Positions 1 to 12,905 of a stretch of DNA of 64,000 nt are shown piece by piece. The notes beneath the pieces are model-generated. The model was not told the DNA's origin. It made no database searches and was given only the letters and a program-made list of their open reading frames with translations. The DNA comes from Ophioderma brevispina (lineage: Eukaryota; Echinodermata; Ophiuroidea; Amphilepidida; Ophiodermatidae). The stretch is from contig JAMKCH010058083.1 of NCBI GenBank assembly GCA_023653785.1, forward strand, positions 124,001-188,000, given 5' to 3'. Position 1 is the stretch's first letter, and each line of letters begins with the position of its first letter. The position numbers were made by a program, and so were the translations under genes.

Positions 1-144
1 TTTTCGGGTTTAGCGAGGCCTCTGTGCAAAACACGTGTTATATTTGTGTCTGAATGGAACTTTAAAGAGACGAACACATTTCCAGAAGAAGCGCGCCTCA
101 AATTTTGTTATTAAAACCCGGTTTTTGGCATATAGTTGGATATG

Positions 145-345
145 CTACCAATGTATTATCACACCTGAAGTGAATAAGCCAATAAGCCGTCTTTATGTAA
201 TAAGATGATGATTTAGTATTTCTGTCGCACACGATATAAAATCAAAGCATGGTTTTCTATAGGGACGATTACAATACCAGGCAAGTCAAAACAAGGTTTT
301 CGGCTTTCTTTTGTACTTGTTTTGTCCAATAAACCTTCGAAACGT
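145..345 (+). repeat. Dispersed repeat, inverted partner at 12.7-12.9 kb
   Basis: Blocks such as CCAATGTATTATCACACCTG, TTATGTAATAAGATGATGAT, TTTAGTATTTCTGTCG and TTTGTCCAATAAACCTTCGA occur in the same order on the opposite strand at 12720-12905. Nature unknown; no coding capacity. Confidence 0.6.
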
Positions 346-832
346 TGCTCGGTAGGGGTCTACAACTGATAGGGCCTTAAAGTCAATTGAGAGAAAATTC
401 GTGATCCTAAAAAATCTCCTCCTGTCACTTTAAAAGCTTTTAAAACACACACCTGAAACCTAACCCCAACCCCAAAATTCAATGTTAGGAATGTACCGGG
501 TGGGGGTGGGAGGGTGGGGTTTTTTTTTTTTTTTAAATGTTTTACCCCAGAGTGACTTTGAACCATTTATACCTAAATTGTTGAACCACCGGTAATCTCC
601 GTATAAGTATGACATGAAAGGGGCATTTTGTGATCCATGGCTTCGTTCCCCGAGTACCTCAAAGAAATTGAGATTTATATATTTCTGAACTGTTGACCCA
701 TGTGTACAATCTACGTGCAAAATTGTTTCTACCTCGGTGAAATTTAAGGCCCAGGAAATGTTTCCTTTTGGTTGTTCTGAGCAAAAGTGTCTCCAAATGT
801 GGGCGACCAAATTATGAAAAAAAAACACTGTC

Positions 833-877
833 CTGTGTGTGTGTGTGGGGGGGGGGGGGGCGGGCGGGGGGGGGTAT
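833..877 (+). repeat. (TG)n followed by a G-run
   Basis: TGTGTGTGTGTGTG passes into a long G tract broken by CGGGCG. The exact length is doubtful in any assembly. Confidence 0.8.
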
Positions 878-1049
878 AAACAGAAGAGAATTGTTTGTGG
901 CGCCCAGTCCTTGGAGGAGCGTAGTAGTGAGCGTTATAAAACAATACAACGGCGCGCGGTACGGGGACCATTAAGGACCATCAAAAATTATTCCTAAGTA
1001 GATCCTCTAAGAGACCATTTTCGTGATTGTTCGGAACCCAAAACTGCAC

Positions 1050-1445
1050 CCCCGCAAGTACCTTGATCAAGGGCAAACCGGAAATCCCTGAACGGGTGGG
1101 GGTCCGGTGTCAGCTTTAGGGGACCCTGGCGGGGTGCAGGGGCTGAGACTGACAGGGTCCAGGGGCTCGGGCAGGGGCGGAGCCCCCGAGAACTCTTGGA
1201 ATTTAGCTTATTCGAACCGTCAAGAGGCCACTTTTTGAGGGGTAAATATATTATAGAACCAATTCAAAGAAAAGACTGGTTTCTAAATTTGCTTACTGAG
1301 AACGACCGTATTTATGATTAAGTTTTGTGTACTGCGAGGGGAGATTACACATATACGAGCGCAATGTCTTAACGGGTGGAGTGCAGTGAACAGAAGCCCC
1401 TGCCGTGGTTTTGCAGGGGGCGGATCCCCCGGAATCTCTTGGATT
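1050..1445. repeat. G/C-rich repeat pair, unknown
   Basis: GGGGCGGAGCCCCCGAGAAC, then TCTTGGAATTTAG at 1.17 kb is echoed by GGGGGCGGATCCCCCGGAAT, then CTCTTGGATTCTAG at 1.41 kb. A weaker relative (GGGGCAAAACCCCCTGAAAT, then AGAGTTTTA) lies at 40.35 kb. These are probably short interspersed sequences with a GGGGC..GCCCC hairpin. No gene seen. Confidence 0.4.
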
Positions 1446-1839
1446 CTAGTTCTTAAGAAGAGTATTTACGGGTAAAGTATATAATAATTTCAATGAAAGA
1501 CCATGGGTACGTAGCCCAACAGACAGCCAGTAGACTATAAGTTTATGGTGCGGGGGCCTATGGAACCGATCCCTACCAATTTTGTTTCCATTGAACACTT
1601 CAGCTCCCCCAAATGACCAAACTAAGGTGAATGGCCCATGGATCCCCCTACCGTTACCAAGTGCATGCCACTTGCCGCCTTGTGATTTTTTTTTAATTTT
1701 ACCCATTTTGGATCACAAGTACTGTGGGCCTATTAACAATTCATGATTACGTTGGCTTCACTTGGAACAAAACCAGTTGGCTTTTGGGAAGCCATTTGTG
1801 ATTGGATTATGATATCTTAAAGTGTTCCTGTTGCCGTCC

Positions 1840-1970
1840 TCTTTCTGCTTCCATTCTTTCTTCCCCAGCCTTATTTTCTCTTTCTTTTTTCTCTCTTTTT
1901 CTCCCTTCTTCTCTTTCGCTCTTTCTTCTATTTTCTTTCTTTCTTCTCTTCTCTTCCTTGAGGATTGGGG
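1840..1970 (+). repeat. Polypyrimidine tract
   Basis: About 120 bp almost wholly C/T (TTTCTTTCTTC pattern), followed by a run of ten G. Open frames on both strands here are composition artefacts. Confidence 0.8.
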
Positions 1971-2032
1971 GGGGGGGACGTGTTCCACCCCCCACCACCC
2001 CCATGGCGACGGCCCTGTGGGTATTTTGGGGT

Positions 2033-2160
2033 GAAGCTGAGAGAAGTGATAATTGATTAAATGTATTTCTAGCCATAAGCAGCACGTGACTGCAAACATT
2101 CTACAATTCTTTATATCGGAGGCACCACTGGGAAATGTATTAAGAAAAGCAACATTGTGA
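2033..2160 (+). repeat. Dispersed repeat, uninterrupted copy
   Basis: It carries GCTGAGAGAAGTGATAATTG, AGCAGCACGTGACTGCAAAC and TGGGAAATGTATTAAGAAAA. The same sequence occurs at 2789-2832 plus 3383-3475, split by the foldback MITE. The two copies lie about 0.7 kb apart in direct orientation. Confidence 0.8.
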
Positions 2161-2788
2161 AGCCTGAAAGGAAAAAAAAAATATGTCATGATTGAAATTT
2201 GGAAAATTTGGTATGGAATGGAAAGCGCTTAAGTAACGTAAGATAATATAAATCAAAATAAGTTGGAAATGTCCAATTTTGTTGAGTATTTGCCCTTTGA
2301 ATTTCCCGCCCAATCGCTTAATCGAAAAACGATTCCGAAAAATCCACATCGAGGCAAATGGTGACGGTCAAAGTGATGACCATCCTAATTGACGTCGTTG
2401 TGACCATCATGTCGCATTGTTGCCACTTCAATCATAATTAACAACACGAAATGAAACAAAATATGTCATTCTGACTTTTTTTTTTCTAATTTTATTATTA
2501 CTTTCATAATCCATCAATCTTACGTGTCAGCAATAACAATTCGAGTCAAACACGATGTTTGTGGTAATCACAGTTGACGTCACGGTTGGGCGCTTTTGAT
2601 CAATGAAGCCGTGGCGAAAAAAATCCGCCCGTTTTCTTCGTTGTCAAAAAAGGCAAAACATTAAATGCCTCTATTTGTTAATTTTACATCAAATTGTATT
2701 ATTTTTCGGGGAATTCGTGATGTATGTACATATATTTTATGAATGTAGTCAAACTGAGCTTGACAAAAATCTTGGACATATTTCCTTT

Positions 2789-3475
2789 AAGCTGAGAGAA
2801 ATGATAATTGATTAAATGTATGTCTACCAGTAAAGGGACAATGGCATGAAAAATAGACATAATGAAAAGGACCCTTCTGAAATCACTTCCAGAGTTTGAA
2901 AAAATTTGGATGTTTACAGTCTGTTAAACACAGTAAAAACAGGAAGAGTTGGGGGGGTGGCAGTTTGTGGCAAAGTTCGGAACAGAAAAGCAAAAGTGTT
3001 CACATCCCTGAAGGAATTTACCGTGTATCTAGCATGTTTTGCGTCACAATCAAAGCATTCAGACGGGATTCAGGCATTGTACTTTAGGTTTGTAGTAAGA
3101 TTTTGATCTGGAGTGAAAAAGATGGATTAGTCCTGATTAGCAATAATAATAGCAATGGTCGGTGAGATGATGACAACATGCTTTTCACGTTTGGTAAATG
3201 CTGGCAGTAATGTCAGCATCCTTGTTCCAGAAATTGCCACAAACTGCCACCCCCCCCCCGGAACTCTTCCTGTTTTACTGTATTTTACAGAATGTAAACA
3301 TCCAAATTGTTTTGAAACTCGTGGAAGTGATTTCAGTAGGGTCCTTTTCATTATGTCAATTTTTTTCATGCCACTATCCCTTTAAGCAGCACGTGACTTG
3401 CACACATTCTTACATTCTTTATATCTGAGGCATCACTGGGAAATGTATTGAGAAAAGCAACATTGTACCAATTGA
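2789..3475 (+). repeat. Dispersed repeat, copy split by the foldback MITE
   Basis: The left part is GCTGAGAGAAATGATAATTG... to ACCAG (2789-2830). The right part is AAGCAGCACGTGACTTGCAC... to AGAAAAGCAACATTGTA (3384-3475). Together they match 2033-2160. Confidence 0.8.
2833..3382. mobile_element. Foldback MITE (550 bp) with TA target
   Basis: The ends are AAGGGACAATGGCATGAAAA and, inverted, AAGGGATAGTGGCATGAAAA. Arms of about 160 bp continue the match (e.g. GACATAATGAAAAGGACCC, TGGATGTTTACA, GGTGGCAGTTTGTGGCAA). It is flanked by TA on both sides. The segment at 2033-2160 is the same host repeat without the insertion, so both borders are proven by comparison. Confidence 0.88.
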
Positions 3476-4330
3476 AGAACTAAGGACAGATTAATCTACA
3501 TACATCTCGGTCACACATCTCTTTCCACTAAGAGCCCCCACACACGTAGAATAGTTAAACTGGACGTAAAATTCGAATATTTTCGTGTACTGCAGCCTAC
3601 ATTGGACGTTGTGAAGTAAACATGCGTCTATAATCATGTTAAATGATTATTTCAAAATCTTGTTAAATGATAAGTTGTGTATAATTATTGTACTTTATAA
3701 TTACCCTCTACTTTTTGCATTTATGTATTGTAATTTTATGTTATTGAAATTGGGCAGTGGTCTGCATCAATAAACTTGAATCTTGAATCAAGACATCAAC
3801 TTCCAACTCATTCACATAAATAGTTTATAACGTTTCTATTTAACAAATGGAGTCATTGTACTATGTCTGGGCTTTGTGTGAATCGGTTTCGGTGTGTTGA
3901 AATAGTGGGGAAAATAGTAGATAAAAATAGCAACCATTGAAGTTGATGACACCTTGCGAAATATTGTTTTCAAGTGATCTGCACTGGAAACGAATTTGCA
4001 AACAAAATGCTTAGCTTTCTTAGCTGAGTTGGGGGGGGGAGCAAAAAAGGGTCAATTTGGTTAAAATTAAATAATTTATCACTTAATATTTTAAGAACAA
4101 TAAATTATATGATTTTTAAAAACAAACACAATAGTCAGCCTAGTAGAAACTTGAAGATTAAAATTGATAATAATGAAAATAACCCACTACTAAATTCTTA
4201 TGAATTCTGATAGATAACGATTATCTTGGAAATCCCACACAATTTATGTGTCAAAAATAATCGCCAAATACAATGGAATTGTTTGCAAAGTTCATCTTTT
4301 TCTTTCCCCAGGAATCTCTACACACAGTAT

Positions 4331-4360
4331 TTATTTATTTATTTATTTATTTATTTATTA
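4331..4360 (+). repeat. (TTTA)n microsatellite
   Basis: Seven copies of ATTT/TTTA in a row. No gene around it. Confidence 0.9.
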
Positions 4361-4747
4361 CAATTTCATAACAGTTGCACACACCTACCCGGTAATGCGA
4401 AAACCATGCATCCGGGAAACAAGAAATACATTCACATAACAAACAAAAACATGTAAATACAAATGAAAATATATTACGAATTTAATAGGAGACAGGTTTT
4501 AAATGGGCGAGTAATGTGGAAAATATCTACCAAAGTAGCATATACTGGTTTACGTCATTTCTTAGAGCTAATCTGGTTTTCCGTGCGGAGACAAGATATG
4601 CTTTGCACCATTGATCGAATATATTTACTAGAAGGAATAGTTCATTGGTATATCACCTTCGCAGCCTAGTTTTATCCGTTTTAAGATATATCTCCCTCTG
4701 TGAAGGTGACTTAGTAGGGAAATTCATATTATGCAGTATCTCGTTGT

Positions 4748-5110
4748 CTAGATTAGTGTGTTCTCCTTTCTGGGCTTTGGACCGGTCTTTGGCGGGTTAA
4801 ACCGGGTTTTGTGAGCGCTCAACCATTCCACTTCCCTCAGAGCATGTTGCTGGAGTTGCTTATAGCTCCATCTGTCTGAATGCCTTTGAGTTTCTACTAA
4901 GCCAGATGACATAGCTCGCTCAGTCGCTCTGAATGCAATTTTGGCTGCTGTATCGGTTATAGCTTTCCTCGTTCCTTTAGGAAAGCCCAAGGATGCCAGG
5001 CATTTGTTGACTGATGTATTGCAGAAACCTCTGCTTCCTACTTCTATTGGAAATTAGTATGTAGGCCAGCCTCTGTTTTAAAGTCAGCCATAGATCTTGG
5101 TATTTCCAAC
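4748..5110 (-). mobile_element. LINE 3' ORF fragment with EVGSRGF motif
   Basis: The minus strand reads FPIEVGSRGF (about 5.03 kb, slightly shifted), then NKCLASLGFPKGTRKAITDT, AAKIAFRATERAMSSG and SYKQLQQHALREVEWL. This short conserved block occurs at the C-terminus of some LINE ORF2 proteins. The open part is 80 codons. Nothing else of this element is clear upstream. Confidence 0.5.
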
Positions 5111-5759
5111 TTTTTCTTTTATATGGAAAAGGTTAGCCAAACAACAAGTGCTGTTTTATATTAGATCCCATTAATGAAATGTCCCAAAAAGTTTAAGGTC
5201 ATTCTGAAGAAGTCTCTGCTGCAGTTCTTTGAAAATTTCATTTCTAACAGGATGTAAAATATTAAAGTTACATCCTATGAAGTTCCTACTTGGACTGGGC
5301 TTTAGTGAGGGATATATCTTGAATAAGATTGTGAGAGATGTTTGTTTGCATTAGCTCAGTGTACCAATTGGGGTATATTAACAATGATATTTGAACGTGT
5401 TAAGCCAGGATTGAATCAAAACTTTGGATCGGCAGTGGAAATATAATACACTCGTTCTGGGTCATTGCGCATCATTATTCATTAGCATTAACAACACATA
5501 CTTATTTAAAACGTATCTTTAATAGTACTTGGTCGTGCTTCAAGCCAAAAAAAAAAAAAAAGGTAACTGTATGGAAGACGGTCGTTTTATCAGATATACG
5601 TATTCAATTTTCTCGATTTCAACCTGACTTATATTTCTCTTAATTAATATTTTGATATATGCCTCGGCCAAAGCGTTTTGCTTCCAAGATTACAAAGAAA
5701 CTCTGGTATAAGTTTCTCCAGTAACCCTATAAATGTTAATGGTGTTCTCTTCTCTCTCT

Positions 5760-7170
5760 ATCTGTGTCTAGTATTGTCAATTCCACTGCAGGATGAAAGC
5801 CTTCAGCATGGGAATCTCCATTCTTCTCTCTTGCGGTCTATCACGAGGAAATGATGAATTCATATGCCATCTTTTCCTTTGCTGCCTATGTCTCTTCCCT
5901 TCTATGGTGTCCGACTGTGGCTGTACTTCCATCTTCCCCATATCTTCTTATGACATGGCCAGCCCATGCCCATTCCGTTGTTTGCAATTTTCAAAACGTC
6001 CAAATGTTACCTTACCCATCTGTTGGTTTTATGGGCTTTGGTGTATATTCAGCATGCTCGTTGCCATGGCATGTGGTGCAGCTGCTAGTTTCGTTCCATT
6101 TTATTGCGAGTGTCCATGTTTTCTGATCCTGATTATCTTGGAGGATACCCTGGTCAATATCTTTCTTTTTAAAACAGCGGTAAGTTATCCTTCATGATGT
6201 GGCTATGTCACCAATGCTTGCATCACTGCCTTGGAATTCTCCTTCTTATAGGTAATTGTATCAGATACTTGTTTCAATATTGTGCCGTTTACAATGACCG
6301 GTTCATGTTTGATATTCAGGGTTTTCCATTCTTGGTTCTGTTTCAATGTTCATTTTCCGTCATCTGTTCCTATTGTTTGGCTATAATGACTATATCGCCT
6401 GTCACAAAGGAGGTGGTTCAGTCTCTCCCCATTCATGAGTATCCCCGCTTTCCCCCAATTGAGCCTCTGGTATTTTTTCCAAGCAGCTGTGAAGGCTTGG
6501 CGATATGTTACGCCCTGCCTCCCCCCCTTCCTTATGGGAATTCACGGGGGGGGGGGGGGGCATGGGGGCTTTTCCCCCAAAAAATTCTTCCCTCCCAGCC
6601 CCCCATAGTTTTGCCCCCCTCCCCCGACCCGAGCAAAATTCGCCGATTGGGGTCCAAAATCCCCAATATGGGAAAATTCAGCGATTTTGGGCCCAAATTG
6701 GTTAAAAATCCCAAATATTTGATACTTTGCCCCCCCCAGCATTTCACTTTTGCCACCCAAATTTTCACTTTGCCCTCCGTTTTGGCCCCCCCCCGAAAAA
6801 GAGGTCTGGCAACGCCACTGCTGCTCAATGGTTGGTTTTCGTCAAGTGTTCTTTCCGGTATGTTGTCATAATCCTTTGTGAAAGCTTTACATGTTTGAAC
6901 CGTAAGCTATTGGCCGTTGTTTTTTTTTTTAAATCTCTTATTTCCCCTTTCTTGTGCACTATTATCATGCTAGCATCTTTCCAGGTTTTAGCAGAACCTT
7001 CGCCTCTGAGTATGACAATAGCCGTGTTCTGTGGAAGATCCATCTATTCCCTTTTTTTCTGCCTTCCAATTCCTCTTTTCCTTGTCCATTCTTATGTTTT
7101 CCTGTCCAGGAGCTTTTGCCCTTTTTCATTTGTTTGATAGCAGTTTCACTTTCTCAAGATTGAAAGGTTA
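5760..7170 (-). mobile_element. Minus-strand LINE ORF2 remains with an inserted G-rich element
   Basis: From 7.17 kb leftwards: AIKQMKKGK, KEELEG, LKPGKM.., KDASMIIVHKKGEIRDLK, RIMTTYRKEHL, QPIEQ. After the 6.53-6.82 kb insertion: GILMNGERLNHL, DDIVIIAKQ, then KMERN and DHKTNRWVR. It ends WAGHVMRRYGEDG, EGKRHRQQRKRWH and ILQW near 5.78 kb. These are RT and C-terminal tail signatures of an RTE/L1-group LINE. Part of the RT core between QPIEQ and GILMNGERL is missing. Confidence 0.78.
6530..6820. mobile_element. G-rich non-autonomous element inside the LINE
   Basis: A 290-bp block rich in GGGG/CCCC runs that interrupts the LINE above. Its right end reads GTCTGGCAACGCCACTG, the inverse of CAGTGGCGTTGCCAGAC, a hAT-like terminal sequence. 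I could not find the matching left end, so it may be truncated. Confidence 0.45.
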
Positions 7171-7879
7171 CTCTGATTATATTTAAAAATACTCAGTTGA
7201 AAAATTATTGCCTGAGAAAGAGGATTCCCCAAAAAAGAAAAGTTTGATTAGGTTATATGTTTATTACCAAGATAAAGGTCAAGAAGGGTCAATGCAATTG
7301 GAATTATTTGCCCAGGACCTATTTTGTCATATAACATGGTAACTATGCATTGCAGATGCCTATGAAAACTATTTCTTATTTTGGGCACAAAGCCTAGATG
7401 AACATCGTTTTTTTTTTATCAAAATTTGGAGCACTTCTTATTTTGAACCTCTGTACAAATGGAATTGACCTTTTTGGCACTTTTAGAACCATTTTTATTT
7501 ACCCAATAACTCTAAAACCAATAGTCATATAGATGGTACAAATATACATCTTTGGAATCCTCTTGACTGGATATACAATATGGCATACAGATGGAGTAAA
7601 TATTTAAAAGGTGACGCCACAATTTGAGACCACTACTACCTGTGCACGACATAGAGGGTTCATACTAACTAACAAAGGTGTCCAAAGCTTAGATGTAGTG
7701 GGGATGCATGAACGATGACGTTTGACCCAGCCTTTTGCTCCTGTCGCGAGTATGCTGTAAATTTCTTTTGATATTTTTGAGTGGTTTTGCTATATTTGGA
7801 ATGAGGCTGACGCCATTGTCCTACTTTCCACCTCTGTTTTTGTTTTTCCACCGTGGTAGAATTTTGACGTGCTTTCTTA

Positions 7880-8660
7880 AAGGCTTGCACATATTTCCTG
7901 AGGAGGGCGCCTCCAATTTTCAAACAATTGTTTTTTTGCATATTACAATGATTAGTTCCAAATCAAGTCCTTCATATAGAAAATCACCAGTTGTTATATC
8001 ACGGTAATCCTGATGTTAATAATTTTTGTTAACTCACTTCACGGTCCTTTTTTAAAATTGAGATAAAAAAAATAAAAAAAATCCGATTCATCTCTAACTT
8101 TAGAAAAATGTTTAATCTGCCACAAAAAATGTATATTTCGACATCTCTGAGTCAGCCTTTAAAGGAACCCCCAAGTAAAAAAAATGAAAAATACAGGAAA
8201 AGAAAGGAAGTATGATTATAATACGATAAAGGGGAGCCCGAGATAAGACCAGTGATATGAGTCTTCCTGTGTCGATTGTTTTCTATATAGGTTAAAGGCC
8301 GCCTCAGAGCTTTCCTGAGGAGGGCGCCCCATTTCCAAAAAAATCGTGTTTTTGCATGTACATAATGCTTGTCCATATACTAATCACTGTGTGAAATTGC
8401 TAAGCTTAAATCGAATTCCTTCATATAGAAAAATCGCAACTTTGTTAAAAATTCCGGCTCCGGATTTTTTGTTATACCCATATCCTGGGACGTAATAATA
8501 CTACACGTAAATGTTTTACTACATCAACACGAAAAATCCAGTATTCTCTCAATTTCGCTTTGTTGCATTTTAGTGACTATCTTTATTCTAGGTTATTATT
8601 TTTCTTCATTACGCCAAAAAAATAATATTTCCAAATCTCTGAGTCAGACTTTAAATGCAA
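7880..8660 (+). repeat. Two diverged direct copies of a segment of about 0.3 kb
   Basis: TTTCCTGAGGAGGGCGCC occurs at 7.90 and 8.31 kb. CTTCATATAGAAAA occurs at 7.97 and 8.42 kb. ATCTCTGAGTCAGCCTTTAA at 8.14 kb matches ATCTCTGAGTCAGACTTTAA at 8.63 kb. The order is conserved, so an old duplication or two tandem insertions. No coding content. Confidence 0.55.
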
Positions 8661-8699
8661 TGTTTACGACAAATGTGGCAATCGTTTGCCGTATTTTTT

Positions 8700-11600
8700 T
8701 TATCGTACATGATGTTGCATTACTTATACGTCTTCATATGAGACTACAAATTGCCAAAATACTAAAGGTACCTTTTTATTATAGGTTTGTCCACGTGAGG
8801 GGGGGGGGTTGCATAAGTTTGTCCATGTCATGTGGTATGGCTGCTTCCTGAATCCATCTGGGGCCCTGATTTTTTGGTCTGGCCCAGGGCCCTGGAAAAG
8901 GTAAATCCGGTCCTGACACTTAGCGGAAACTCAAAATTAAAAATGCCCTGCTCAAATAGAGCCTATACCAACCGACTAAAAATGACCCCCACGTGAGTAA
9001 AACAACAACTAAATTTCATGTGTAAATAATTTATATTGGTCATGATGATCCTGCTTATAGGTTCTTTCTGCTATAAATCGTGTATACAGCTAGACCTATC
9101 AGTACCTCCTCTTCAATCACGGCCGCTTGAAACTCTGTCAGATCCAAGACTTTATAACTAAGTGGACGTTTTTCTGGTATCTTCGCATTACAAGCACAGT
9201 TTCCGTGGTACGTTCGAGGGGAATCAGAAAATTTTCAAACTGCTTTTCAAATATGCAATTAGACACAATGACTCTTAGTAGAAGCGTTTACGAGCTTTAC
9301 GGGGATTTCTTTACTTTTTCTTAATTCCTTCATTCCCATTTCCTTTCTTCCTTTCCTCTATCCTTTCTTTCATTTTATTTCTTCTTCCTTCCCGCCTCTA
9401 CTTTGGCCTCCATCTTTGCATCTTCCGCTTCTGCCTTTGCAAGCATCCGACGGACAAGAATGATTAGAAGTCGATTACTGAAATGGAAAAGAGAACGCAA
9501 GCCTGCATCCGTCTTAGGGGCTGCCAACTTCCCCAAGTGGGGGGGGGGGGGCAGAGCAGCACAGTAAAGAAGAATGAGGCAAAATATTGGAATTTCTAAT
9601 AATTGAAACTCAACTTTTCAATATCAGAAGCTGCCTTTGTCACAAAAACAAAAGAAACCATAAACAAAAGAATGAGCTTGGAGAATGTGTATTGTCTAAA
9701 CTACTGAAACAGTAACAATCCGTGGATAAAATGAAAAAGTGGTCCAAATTTTCAATCGGCCATAACTTGGTCAATATGTGACCTTTTGGAAAGATTTTTT
9801 CGGTGTCGGAAACCTAATGAAATCCACCTTCCAGATGTGTATTAATTTGTGTGGTTTACTCCTTTCCTTTCGTGAAATAGAGTGCGCTTTGAGGGTTTCC
9901 TTTTTTTGGAGACACCCGGTACATGATCAATTAAAAGCTCGTATTAAGATGAAGAATGCAATGTAAAACCAGACACATAGTACCTCAACCCTTTCGGTGT
10001 CGTTTTCCCTCTTTTCTTTTCCCTGTTTCCCCACATACCTACAACATTAATTTGAGTTCCAGCAATTTGATTATTAATTGATGATTTATTTGTGTACTTA
10101 CTAAATAAGCGCAATAAAGTAGTGTTCATTTTTGTCACCTGAAGTCATATCTCGATCTCTCAATATAGCATTTATGCATCATCTATGTCAAAACTCCTTG
10201 TTGCCTAAAGTTTTAAAGGACATTATAAGGTTCAAAATTATACCAAACTTCATGGTATGAATTGTTCCATATTTTAGATATAAAAAATATAATCTGAATG
10301 TATTTTTAAGTACTTCTTTATTTGTTAGAAACGCTCAGGCGTTCTATAGATCCCAAAGGATTAATATGAGTTGTACCGATTCAAACATTTTGAGCTATCT
10401 CAATTAATTTTGATTTGTTTATTTTATTTATTCGGACAATGTCCTGGATAACCCAAGAAAGCCTTTACAGGAAGTTTATTTCCATTGGGATTCATAATAT
10501 TGCAACCCGGTTATAATTAATAGAGTGGTTGTAATGGAACCCCTGGTATCACAAACATAGGTATTGCCACAATGAAAAATGGCGGCCAAAGGAAATGTAC
10601 TCCACTTTTTTCATCAAATCAGAAAATATTAATTTTTTTTATTTTAAAAAGGTTTTGATAATTACAATGAAAAGAAAGGTTTATGACCTGTAGCAATTTT
10701 TTATAAAAATTGCACATTTGGACTCTGTTTTAACACTTAGGTACTTCTTATTCCACACACTTCAATTTCTCTAGTAAATAGGCCACAAATAAATCAATAG
10801 GCCCTAATGTAGTCAATGCAGTGACATACCCAGAGTCGTCTGAGTAACTTTTTCTTTTTTTTTTTGGGCGCGGTTGAAAAGTTAAAAACTGGAGTGTTAC
10901 GACAAGGAGAACAATAATTCCACTTCAGAAATGGTACGCCACTGACAATGTACGGCCCCTAAATTTCGAGTCAATGCAGACAATTGTATGCCTAATATTA
11001 TGCCATATTGATTTCACAGGTGTGACCCGATGGAATCATCCTTGGAGTCTACCCTTGTCACTTTTCCTTCCAATTGTTTGTCTTGCTTTTATCGTACGAT
11101 GGTATGACCTATCTGAGTTCATACTGGGGTGTGAAAAGCAACTCCGATGGTCCTTATTCCTACTCAACTTACCTTCTCGCATGCTTCCGTTCCAGTCATT
11201 GTCTGGTAGCCAACTACGAAACATTGTCCAACGAACACGTGTGAGTCGCTTCGCCTGGGACCACCGCGCTGCATCCACGATATTTGTCAAAAGTCTTCAG
11301 TATTTGCAAACTTCTGCAACTATGAAGAAACCCTTCTTGGTTGCCTGCTGCTGGGCCAGTTAATCAAACAGCATCTAGTCGTGCTTGCATTACTTTGTTT
11401 TGGTTGGATCCAATTCTACTCACATCTACATTACTTTGGTCACCAACGGTATCACGTGTGCCAATGGGGATGCTTTTGCTACCTCATTATCATTTTAAGA
11501 ACTCCATTTGCACACAACTCAATCTTGACCTCATCTTTCTACGTAAGCACGTCGGAAACGTCGATATTGGTCGAAGACGCTTGGCAACCTCATTGGATGA

Positions 11601-12700
11601 ATACGGCAGTTCTTGTAACCTCTGCGCGAAGTGGATGCTTTTCAATATTTCCTATGAGGTCTCTGGGGATATCAACCCAAATAACTTGTAGTTATCTCGT
11701 CTGTAGTGGGAAAGTCACGAGAACAATGATCGGCCAATTACACAGACCTTAATGATATGGTCGGAAGAGTTCATGTTCCTGAGATTCCTTAATAAGCTCT
11801 TGGTGGACGATCTCCCAATACATTTGGAGCACTTCCGAACAGAATTGCGAGGCAAGTAGCTGCAAATATATTTAGACGCACGGGCATTAATTTAGATTAT
11901 ATAAATCTAACTCAATCTTGAGAAACTTTCTTCCTAACCTATTGTACTGTATATAAGGCAGGTGAACAGAAGCTCAAAAACAAAACATAAACGATTGAGA
12001 ATAAAAATCAGTATGCATGTGACTGACACTTGTTGTCCACCAGTTATGCTCTTCCTCAAGCAACCAACCCTAAATACATATTTTGCCACGTGTGTAACAC
12101 TCCGCTGTGCAAAGTGCAACAAATGATGTTGAGGCATCATACCATGTGTCATAGTATTTTCATACAGATTAGACATTCTTACCTGTATTTCGCAGACTTC
12201 GTTAAAACAATGTCAAAGTTAAAAAGAAGGGATTTTTACTTGAGTATATTTCAATATAAAAAATCGTAAGACAACATACAGGGTGGGTCCCCCCCAAAAA
12301 AAAATTACATGGAATGCTGCTAATCATGACCTCCGATATGTTCATTCAAGCCAAAAAATGCCTAACATAATCGGAATACTCATTTTCTGTCAAACACAAT
12401 AAACCAAAAAAAAAAAAAAAACAAAACCCTTTAAGTTTGGTTGCACAAAATACCGTGTGTTTCCTAAATAAAACCCCCTGCCTCTAATAAACGCCCCTTA
12501 CGATTTTTGGTAAAAAACAATTTCAAGAAAATTAGTTAAGCTTACCGAAATCGCATGATTTAATGGCCAGGACTGTCGTAATCAGTATCATGATCGCTGT
12601 TGTCATCAATACTTTCTACAAAGTACAAAGTGATGTTCGTGGATTTCATGTGTATAACGACATCTGGACCCCCAGTAATCTTTTATAAACTGTGTAAGGT
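8700..12700. other. Stretch without a recognisable gene
   Basis: A+T-rich DNA with a pyrimidine-rich patch at 9.32-9.42 kb and homopolymer runs. Open frames at 10.97-11.75 kb are the longest, but no domain or motif can be named on either strand. They may be remains of an unrecognised transposon. Confidence 0.5.
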
Positions 12701-12719
12701 GATTTACACTTGATAGGTT

Positions 12720-12905
12720 GTAGTTCACCCACTGAGAACGTTCGAAGGTTTATTGGACAAAAAAGCAGAAAAGGAAACCAAAAACTACGTTTTGAACTTG
12801 TCTGCTGTCCTAATAGGCCTCCATAGAGGTGCACGACAGAAAATACTAAATCGTCTTTTTATTACGTAAAAACGGTGTTTTTGGCTTCATGTGTGATTTA
12901 ATACA
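12720..12905 (-). repeat. Inverted copy of the repeat at 145-345
   Basis: The minus strand reads CCAATGTATTAAATCACACA, TTACGTAATAAAAAGACGAT and TTTAGTATTTTCTGTCG. The plus strand has TTCGAAGGTTTATTGGACAA. These match the segment at the left end of the window. Confidence 0.6.

Noticed and set aside
1807..2085. Lys/Glu-rich frames of 92 and 143 codons
   Set aside because: Translation of a polypyrimidine tract; composition artefact.
5793..6197. 134-codon plus-strand frame with hydrophobic segments
   Set aside because: Antisense of the LINE C-terminal tail (WAGHVMRR...), which explains the sequence better.
6194..6871. 225-codon plus-strand open frame
   Set aside because: It is antisense to LINE reverse transcriptase remains and crosses the inserted G-rich element.
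10974..11752. Plus-strand frames of 116-129 codons
   Set aside because: No recognisable domain. Overlapping frames of similar length on both strands suggest chance or an unknown decayed transposon.
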